A DNA stretch of 9,097 bases from CAMCFD01 sp965661355 (lineage in GTDB: Bacteria; Pseudomonadota; Alphaproteobacteria; Rickettsiales; UBA1997): contig CBFIDI010000053.1 in the NCBI GenBank assembly GCA_965661355.1, forward strand, positions 1 to 9,097, written 5' to 3'. Every line of letters begins with the position of its first letter. Positions within the stretch are counted from its first letter, which is position 1. A program made the position numbers and the translations under genes. A model generated the notes under the pieces. The model was not told where the DNA came from, searched no databases, and was given only the letters and a program-made list of their open reading frames with translations. Below, one piece after another: positions 1-5,238 of this stretch.

Positions 1-202
1 AAAATAACTAATACCAAATCCCATCTTCAAGCGCCAATTTATCCGTCCGTAATTTAATTACTAAATCCATCACCAAAAACTCAACATAGTGTTGTTATGG
101 ATAAGTTTTTGCTAATAAATTTATTAATCAAATTATTTAGACCTTAATTAATATTTAAAGATGGGGCTTTGTATTATGCTAAAATCTATTGTGAAAAGCA
201 AT
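1..202 (-). repeat. Degenerate intergenic repeat, copy A
   Basis: Read on the minus strand, this spacer aligns colinearly with 7400-7575 on the plus strand. Anchors in order are: a 9-nt match ATTGCTTTT (here 202 to 194); an exact 17-nt match ATCTTTAAATATTAATT (162 to 146); AAAAACTTATCCATA (110 to 96) against AAAAACTATCCATA; and TTTTGGTGATGGATTTA against ATTTGGTGTGATTTA. Weaker similarity follows towards position 1. Distances between the first two anchors are nearly the same in both copies (40 and 38 nt). The alignment was made by eye, the copies differ by many indels, and both are AT-rich, so the exact limits are uncertain. The repeat may continue beyond the left edge of the window. Confidence 0.5.
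75..110. repeat. Stem-loop inside repeat copy A
   Basis: AAAAACT (75-81) pairs with AGTTTTT (104-110), and just inside it CAACA (82-86) pairs with TGTTG (90-94) around a TAG loop. A 9-nt one-sided bulge (95-103) separates the two 3' arms. Copy B of the repeat lacks the CAACA/TGTTG part, so this looks like an insertion or expansion specific to copy A. Role unknown. Confidence 0.4.
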
Positions 203-425
203 TTTAATCTTTAATTTTGATCTAATTTGATTAAAAATTACTGTAAAGATAAGGGTTTGTTTATTTCGTCATTTTAACTTTGAAATTGACCATTTGGGGT
301 TTAAAAAATTTCATCGACAAATCATTGTTACAAACTTTTGACAACGCCGATTTAATTTTATCTTCTCATCAAACATTATCAAGTTAGAAGAGATGCAAGA
401 TTAAGAATTAAATGCAAGTATTTAG

Positions 426-869
426 CTAGTCTTTACCTTGCGCCATATCTTTAATGGCGTTAAGTGCAATTAAATATCCGTTAACGCCGAACCCAGAAAT
501 AACACCGTCACAAACTTCGGAAATAAAAGAATTGTGACGAAATTTCTCGCGCTTAAAAATATTAGATATGTGAAGTTCAATCTTTGAACCTTGATAAATT
601 TCAAGGGCGTCCCTAATCGCAACCGAAGTATGGGTATAGCCCGCGGCATTTATTATTATTCCGTCAAATTCGTCTATTGCTTCATGAATTTTTTCAACTA
701 ATACGCTCTCGCTGTTGGTTTGATAAAAATCTAATAACAAATTCAAATTCTCAGCTTCGCGCAAACAGTTATTTTCTATGAATTTAAGGCTTGAATCGCC
801 ATAAATTTCTTTATTTCTTTTATGTAATAGATTTATGTTTGGGCCGTTTAATATTAATATTTTAGACAT
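426..869 (-). CDS. aroQ: Type II 3-dehydroquinate dehydratase
   Basis: Catalyses dehydration of 3-dehydroquinate to 3-dehydroshikimate, step three of the shikimate pathway, in the cytosol; family members are dodecamers of a flavodoxin-like fold. At 147 residues it has the normal family length. Visible motifs: the N-terminal NGPNINLL strand and loop (residues 8-15), the lid arginine R18 and catalytic tyrosine Y23 in EIYG, the NxxxYTHTS block with N74 and H80, the catalytic histidine H100 in ELHISN, and the R-E-K-F-R-H segment (107-112) that binds substrate. Two positions depart from the usual sequence: the common LLGxR reads LLHKR (H16), and the common NPGAYTHTS reads NAAGYTHTS. All catalytic residues are kept, so it is probably active. 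The ATG overlaps the end of pssA by 8 bp, suggesting translational coupling; no good Shine-Dalgarno is seen. The usual alphaproteobacterial neighbours accB and accC are absent here. Confidence 0.95.
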   Translation of the reverse strand: MSKILILNGPNINLLHKRNKEIYGDSSLKFIENNCLREAENLNLLLDFYQTNSESVLVEKIHEAIDEFDGIIINAAGYTHTSVAIRDALEIYQGSKIELHISNIFKREKFRHNSFISEVCDGVISGFGVNGYLIALNAIKDMAQGKD

Positions 870-1647
870 TGTGATTTTCTTTAATTCTTATTTTTAAATA
901 CAGCAAAATTGTTACAGGCATAGTCAAAATATAAACACTTCCAATCACCGCTAAGGTAAACCAAGGTCTCATCATAAAACCAATAACAATAACCCCTAAT
1001 AAAATTAGCGTAGCATAAACAAATTCATTTCGAACCGGAATTTTCTTTATTGAAATTGTTGGAACTCTACTAGCCATCAAAATTGCAATTATGTATGAAT
1101 AAATCATTATAAAATCGGGTCTGGTATAAAAATTCGAACCAAATTCAAAAGTCAAAACTAACGGAAAAACCGCTAAAGACGCGCCACAAGGAGCTGGAAT
1201 TCCTTTAAAAAAATATTTTTCAAGAACCGTATTTGAACCATCAGATGCAAGATCAGTGTTAAATCTGGCTAATCTAATGGCGCCACAAATTGCAAACAGC
1301 AAAACCAGCGCCCAATCAAATATTTTTATATCAGAATATGAATTTAACCAATTGTAAAGTAAAAACCCAGGTGCTACACCAAAATTTATAAAATCGGCCA
1401 AAGAATCAAGTTGCGCACCAAAGTCACTTGTTGAATTTAAGAAACGCGCTAATCTTCCGTCTACGGCGTCAAGAAACGCAGATATTATTACAAAAGCAGT
1501 GGCAATAACAAATTTTTGCTCAAAAGAATAGCGAATTACAAAAAGCCCCAAGCAAATTGCTGCTAAAGTTACCGCATTTGGCAATAATTTAACAAGCGGA
1601 AAAGAGTTTTGTTCTATATTTGCGCTTTCTGTAGATTTTTTATACAT
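862..1647 (-). CDS. pssA: CDP-diacylglycerol--serine O-phosphatidyltransferase
   Basis: Transfers the phosphatidyl group of CDP-diacylglycerol to serine, giving phosphatidylserine, the precursor of phosphatidylethanolamine; an integral inner-membrane enzyme. The complete CDP-alcohol phosphatidyltransferase signature D-x2-DG-x2-AR-x8-G-x3-D-x3-D is present: D60, D63, G64, A67, R68, G77, D81 and D85. Around it are about seven or eight hydrophobic segments (roughly 22-40, 46-62, 88-100, 111-124, 150-167, 178-193, 210-226 and 229-251), and a basic C-terminal tail. At 261 residues its length suits type II (Gram-positive and alphaproteobacterial) PssA. The NAVTLAAICLGL start of the first helix is typical of the family. 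It is the first gene of a minus-strand pair with aroQ. The decarboxylase gene psd, often adjacent to pssA, is not in this window. The ATG is not preceded by a recognisable Shine-Dalgarno. Confidence 0.95.
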   Translation of the reverse strand: MYKKSTESANIEQNSFPLVKLLPNAVTLAAICLGLFVIRYSFEQKFVIATAFVIISAFLDAVDGRLARFLNSTSDFGAQLDSLADFINFGVAPGFLLYNWLNSYSDIKIFDWALVLLFAICGAIRLARFNTDLASDGSNTVLEKYFFKGIPAPCGASLAVFPLVLTFEFGSNFYTRPDFIMIYSYIIAILMASRVPTISIKKIPVRNEFVYATLILLGVIVIGFMMRPWFTLAVIGSVYILTMPVTILLYLKIRIKENHNV

Positions 1648-1996
1648 ATTTGTAAAAATTTTTTGATTAATAAAATTATTCTTATAGAATAATATTTAAT
1701 TTTAAATTTGAAAATATTACCATGCTTTTTTGCATAAAGTGATGAATTTTTGCTTTTTATTATTTACCTATAAAAAATATTTCTAAATTACAAATTTTAT
1801 AGTAAATTTAAATTCGCAAAAGATAAGTAAAATTCCTTATTTTAGTTAAAAAAATATATATTTAAATTATGGTCAAAAATAATTTTTTATCAAGCTAAAT
1901 TTAAAGATTTAGTAATAAATGTACTACAAAAACAGAAAAATCTGCGCTGTTATCTTTAATAATTATAACTAGTAAATAACTTTTAAGAAATAAAAA
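1648..1996. other. Divergent AT-rich spacer between pssA and tkt
   Basis: This 349-bp region must hold the promoters of both the minus-strand pssA-aroQ unit and the plus-strand tkt unit, but very high AT content makes any single prediction weak. A possible -10 box for tkt is TATAAC at 1964-1969, 27 nt before the ATG, with no convincing -35 box. Small dyads are visible: ATTATTC/GAATAAT around TTATA (1675-1693), about 30 nt upstream of pssA; ATGC/GCAT around six T (1722-1735); and CTAAAT/ATTTAG (1895-1912). All could be chance. No tRNA or protein-coding remnant was recognised. Confidence 0.6.
1675..1693. repeat. Perfect 7-bp dyad upstream of pssA
   Basis: ATTATTC (1675-1681) and GAATAAT (1687-1693) form a perfect inverted repeat around a 5-nt loop, TTATA. 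It lies 28 nt beyond the pssA start codon on the promoter side, where an operator or a 5' leader hairpin could sit. At this base composition a chance origin is quite possible. Confidence 0.25.
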
Positions 1997-4102
1997 ATGG
2001 CTAAAAAACAACCGATACAATATAAAGATTTGGCAAATTGCATCAGATTTTTATCGATGGACGCCGTACAGCGCGCAAATTCTGGTCACCCCGGAATGCC
2101 AATGGGAATGGCCGATGTTGCCACTATATTATTCGCTGAATTTTTGCGTTTTGATCCTATTTCGCCAAAATGGATGAACCGCGATCGTTTCATTTTGTCG
2201 GCTGGCCACGGATCTATGTTGCTATATTCCATTCTTCACTTGACTGGTTATAAAGATGTTGAAATTGATGATATAAAAAATTTCAGACAATTGCATTCAA
2301 AAACTGCTGGCCACCCAGAATATGGCGAACTTGAAGCCATTGAAACCACCACTGGACCACTTGGCCAAGGCCTTGCAAATGGTGTCGGAATGGCCTTATC
2401 TGAAAAAATAATGAAAGAGCGCCTAGGTCAAGATTTAATAGATCACAAAACTTATATTGTCGTCGGAGACGGTTGTTTGATGGAAGGAATTTCGCAAGAA
2501 TCAATATCTTTAGCTGGTCATTTAGCTCTTAATAATTTAATTGTTTTGTGGGATGATAACTCAATTTCAATTGACGGTAACACTAATTTAGCAACCTCAG
2601 AAAATATGCAGGCAAGATTTGAGGCCTGTGGCTGGAAATTTTTATCTTGCGATGGTCATAATCATGACGATATTCGTAAAGCTTTAAGCGATGCCCAAAA
2701 TTCTGATAAGCCAGTTTTAATTGGCTGCAAAACTAAAATTGGCTATGGATCAATCACAAAAGAGGGTTCTGAAAAATCTCATGGTGCCCCTTTGGGCGAA
2801 GAAGAGATTTCTAAAATTCGTAAAAAACTAAATTGGAACTATTCTGCATTTGTAATTCCTGAAGATTTAAAAGAATATTGGAAAAAAGACATTGGTAAGC
2901 GTTCAAGAAAAGAATCAAGAGCTTGGGAAGATAATTTCAACGCATTGCCACAGGCGAAAAAAGATGAAATAAAAAGGATAGAAAGAAAAGAGCTTTCGCC
3001 AGAATTTATAAAAAAATTAGAGCAATTAAAACAGAAAATATTTCTAGAAAAGCCAAAACAAGCCACTCGCAAATCTTCGCAGGAAGTTCTTGAATTTTTA
3101 ACCGAAAATTTACCAGAAATAGTCGGCGGCTCAGCGGATTTAACCGGCTCGGTTTTGACTAAAACTTCTCATATTAGCGCTATTTCTAAAAATAATTATG
3201 GCGGTCGCTATGTTCATTATGGCGTGCGCGAACATGCAATGGCGGCAATTATGAATGGAATGTCTTTGCACGGCAGTATTTTACCATATAGCGGAACATT
3301 TTTAGTATTTTCTGACTATATGAAGCCGGCAATTCGTTTATCAGCCTTAATGAAGCAACGAGTAATTTATGTTTTAACTCACGATTCAATTGGCCTAGGC
3401 GAAGACGGGCCAACTCATCAACCAGTAGAACATTTGGCAATGCTTAGAGGAATTCCTAATCTTTATGTATTCAGACCAGCTGATGCCCAAGAAACTTTGG
3501 GTTGCTATGAGCAGGCTCTAAAATACAAAGATGGACCATCGGCAATGGTTCTAACTAGGCAAAATGTTGAATTTTTACGCAGCGAATACAAAAACTCGCA
3601 AAGCTTTTGCAGTCGCGGTGCTTATGTAATTTCAGAATCGGCCCTAGATATAGAGCCCGATGTTATTATTATTGCTACTGGCTCTGAAGTTAAATTGGCA
3701 ATTGATACTAAAGAAAAGTTAAATCACGAAGGTTTGGCCGTTAGGGTGGTTTCTATGCCTTGCTTTGAATTATTTGACAAGCAAGATCAAGCGTACCAAA
3801 ATAAAATTCTAGGTACCGGAAATATTCTTAAAGTTGCTATCGAGGCCTCAATTCTGCAAGGCTGGAACCGCTATATAGGAGACGATGGTCTTTTTGTTGG
3901 AATGGAGGGTTTTGGCGCTTCTGGTAAGGCTGAAGATCTATTTAAATATTTTAAAATGGAGCCTGAAAAAATTGCCTTGCGAGTAATGAAAGAAGTTAGG
4001 TCGCGCAGAAGAAGGGCAATAAAAAGCTATAGAGACAAAGACGATTATCTTGACGAAATCGATCGCTATAAAGAAGAGGCTTTAAAAGATATTGACGATT
4101 AA
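1997..4102 (+). CDS. tkt: Transketolase
   Basis: Thiamine-diphosphate enzyme of the non-oxidative pentose phosphate pathway. It moves two-carbon ketol units between sugar phosphates in the cytosol, linking glycolysis to ribose 5-phosphate (nucleotides) and erythrose 4-phosphate (shikimate pathway). Its 701 residues include the three expected domains. The N-terminal PP domain has GHPG (30-33), SAGHG (68-72), GDG (158-160) and the N188 of the DDNSISID block, which together bind Mg and diphosphate, plus SHGAP (261-265). The Pyr domain has R358 in the TRKSS block, the catalytic glutamate E412 in GVREHAM, FSDYMKP (438-444), and HDSIGLGEDGPTHQP (462-476). A C-terminal transketolase domain begins near 545. 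The ATG is followed at once by the conserved region; AAGAA about ten bases upstream is a weak ribosome binding site. The tail ends in a charged stretch. It appears intact, first in the plus-strand run, and has no fused or missing segments. Confidence 0.97.
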   Translation: MAKKQPIQYKDLANCIRFLSMDAVQRANSGHPGMPMGMADVATILFAEFLRFDPISPKWMNRDRFILSAGHGSMLLYSILHLTGYKDVEIDDIKNFRQLHSKTAGHPEYGELEAIETTTGPLGQGLANGVGMALSEKIMKERLGQDLIDHKTYIVVGDGCLMEGISQESISLAGHLALNNLIVLWDDNSISIDGNTNLATSENMQARFEACGWKFLSCDGHNHDDIRKALSDAQNSDKPVLIGCKTKIGYGSITKEGSEKSHGAPLGEEEISKIRKKLNWNYSAFVIPEDLKEYWKKDIGKRSRKESRAWEDNFNALPQAKKDEIKRIERKELSPEFIKKLEQLKQKIFLEKPKQATRKSSQEVLEFLTENLPEIVGGSADLTGSVLTKTSHISAISKNNYGGRYVHYGVREHAMAAIMNGMSLHGSILPYSGTFLVFSDYMKPAIRLSALMKQRVIYVLTHDSIGLGEDGPTHQPVEHLAMLRGIPNLYVFRPADAQETLGCYEQALKYKDGPSAMVLTRQNVEFLRSEYKNSQSFCSRGAYVISESALDIEPDVIIIATGSEVKLAIDTKEKLNHEGLAVRVVSMPCFELFDKQDQAYQNKILGTGNILKVAIEASILQGWNRYIGDDGLFVGMEGFGASGKAEDLFKYFKMEPEKIALRVMKEVRSRRRRAIKSYRDKDDYLDEIDRYKEEALKDIDD

Positions 4103-4151
4103 TTAAAATTTTAATATATTGCAATATTTTAGTTAAACATTTTGACTAAAA
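4102..4151 (+). other. Palindromes and hairpin downstream of tkt
   Basis: Three dyads are packed directly behind the tkt stop codon: a 14-bp palindrome ATTAAAATTTTAAT (4102-4115), a 12-bp palindrome ATATTGCAATAT (4116-4127), and an 11-bp stem (4127-4137 with 4141-4151, loop CAT, one G-U pair). The stem is nearly all A-T and is followed by AAGCC, not a T tract, so it is not a standard intrinsic terminator. It might still stabilise the tkt mRNA 3' end or attenuate reading into the next gene. Confidence 0.35.
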
Positions 4152-4194
4152 AGCCTTAATTCAAAAAAAGATATAACAATAATAAAATTTTAAC

Positions 4195-5235
4195 ATGACT
4201 CAACAAATTACTGATGCGCTTAAAATCTTGGCGGTTTGTCCTGATCTTGTATCAAAGCAATATATCTACGAGCAATATGACTCTCAGGTCATGAATGATA
4301 CAGTGCAAATTAAAGGAGACGCGGCAATTGTCAGAATTCACGGTAAGAAAAAAGCCTTGGCAATGTCAACCGATTGCACCCCTAGATATGTCGAAGCCGA
4401 CCCCTATGAAGGCGCAAAACAAGCCGTAGCTGAAAATTATCGCAATATTTCAGCGGTTGGTGCTAAACCTTTGGCAATTACTAATTGTTTAAATTTTGGA
4501 AACCCCGAAAAGCCAGAAATCATGGGTCAAATTGTTCGTAGTATTAAGGGTATTACGCAAGCTTCAAAAGTTCTAAATTACCCGGTTGTGTCGGGCAATG
4601 TTTCTCTTTATAACGAAACTGATTCAAAATCTATTCAGCCAACACCAGCAATTGGCGGAGTTGGTTTATTAAAAAATATTGAGAATAGAGCAAGTGTTAA
4701 TTTTAAATCTGAAGGTGACGAGATTTATGTAATTGGTAAAACCAATGGTCATATAAGTTGCTCTTTATATGAAAGGGAGTTTTTGGGAATAGAATCAAAA
4801 GATAATCCACCAAAAGTAGACCTTGAAGAAGAGAAAAAAAATTCAGAGTTTATTCAAGGTTTAATAGAAAGAAGCGTCGTAAAATCTTGTCACGACATAT
4901 CTGATGGCGGTTTATTATTTGCAATTTTTGAAATGTGTCATCGTTCTTTGGGTTGTAAAATAAGCATGGATGAAATTAAAAAAGATAGCCAAGTAAATGA
5001 TATCGATCTTTTATTTTCAGAAGATCAGGCAAGATTCATAATTGCTTGTGACCCCGGATTTTCTGATAGATTCTTAAAAAAAGCCCAAGATTCTGAAATA
5101 GATTTTTATAAATTAGGCGTGGTAAAAGAGGGTGGAATTGAAATTGACCTAGATGACGATGCACAAAATATTAATATTGAAATCAAAGGGCTTAAAAAAG
5201 CGAATAGAAAATTCTTGGCTAAAAAATTTAGCTAA
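4195..5235 (+). CDS. purL: C-terminal half of FGAM synthase PurL, stand-alone
   Basis: Matches the C-terminal half of the small-type phosphoribosylformylglycinamidine synthase subunit PurL, which with PurQ and PurS makes FGAM from FGAR, ATP and glutamine in purine synthesis. Full PurL is about 740 residues with two tandem AIRS/AIRS-C pairs; here only the second pair is present, in 346 residues. Visible blocks: KQYIYEQYD (21-29), DTVQIKGDAAIVRIHG (35-50), TDCTPRYVEADPYEG (59-73), NCLNFGNPEKPEIMGQ (97-112), SGNVSLYNET (133-142), PTPAIGGVGLL (149-159), and CHDISDGG (232-239) at the start of the second subdomain. The natural start falls at the inter-domain boundary, and only 92 bp separate it from tkt, so the N-terminal half (FGAM linker and first AIRS pair) is not upstream. 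No Shine-Dalgarno; a TATAAC at 4172-4177 is a possible -10. It could be one subunit of a split PurL, with the other half elsewhere, or a repurposed half. The gene shows no internal frameshift. Confidence 0.85.
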   Translation: MTQQITDALKILAVCPDLVSKQYIYEQYDSQVMNDTVQIKGDAAIVRIHGKKKALAMSTDCTPRYVEADPYEGAKQAVAENYRNISAVGAKPLAITNCLNFGNPEKPEIMGQIVRSIKGITQASKVLNYPVVSGNVSLYNETDSKSIQPTPAIGGVGLLKNIENRASVNFKSEGDEIYVIGKTNGHISCSLYEREFLGIESKDNPPKVDLEEEKKNSEFIQGLIERSVVKSCHDISDGGLLFAIFEMCHRSLGCKISMDEIKKDSQVNDIDLLFSEDQARFIIACDPGFSDRFLKKAQDSEIDFYKLGVVKEGGIEIDLDDDAQNINIEIKGLKKANRKFLAKKFS

Positions 5236-5238
5236 ATA

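Larger units (their letters stand above)
1..425. other. Gene-free AT-rich spacer downstream of aroQ
   Basis: No open reading frame of useful length or recognisable protein is visible on either strand, and no tRNA-like T-loop sequence was seen. The stretch is strongly AT-rich compared with the genes. It holds one copy of a degenerate repeat (about 1-202, minus orientation) with an internal hairpin (75-110), and a possible 8-bp dyad TTTTAATC/GATTAAAA at 202-209 and 229-236 that could be chance at this base composition. A short direct repeat ATGCAAG occurs at 393-399 and 412-418, just beyond the aroQ stop. I see no GC-rich hairpin with a U tract that would mark a clear terminator for the minus-strand pssA-aroQ unit. 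Confidence 0.7.

Noticed and set aside
94..104. Possible DnaA box (TTATCCATA on the minus strand)
   Set aside because: It differs from TTATCCACA at one position, stands alone, and copy B of the repeat changes it further; there is no cluster of boxes or other origin gene nearby.
144..158. CtrA-like site TTAA-N7-TTAA
   Set aside because: Such a pattern is expected by chance in sequence this AT-rich, it is not kept in repeat copy B, and no gene starts close to it.
361..397. Possible terminator hairpin for aroQ (TCTTCT/AGAAGA)
   Set aside because: The stem is only six pairs with a 19-nt loop and lacks a U tract on the minus strand.
2283..3440. Three minus-strand open frames opposite tkt (2283-2504, 2839-3072, 3249-3440)
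   Set aside because: They are antisense to well-conserved transketolase motifs and resemble no known protein; frame shadows.
4142..4177. Promoter TTGACT ... TATAAC upstream of the purL half
   Set aside because: The spacing is 24 bp, too long for a sigma-70 type promoter; TATAAC alone may be a -10 box but cannot be supported further.
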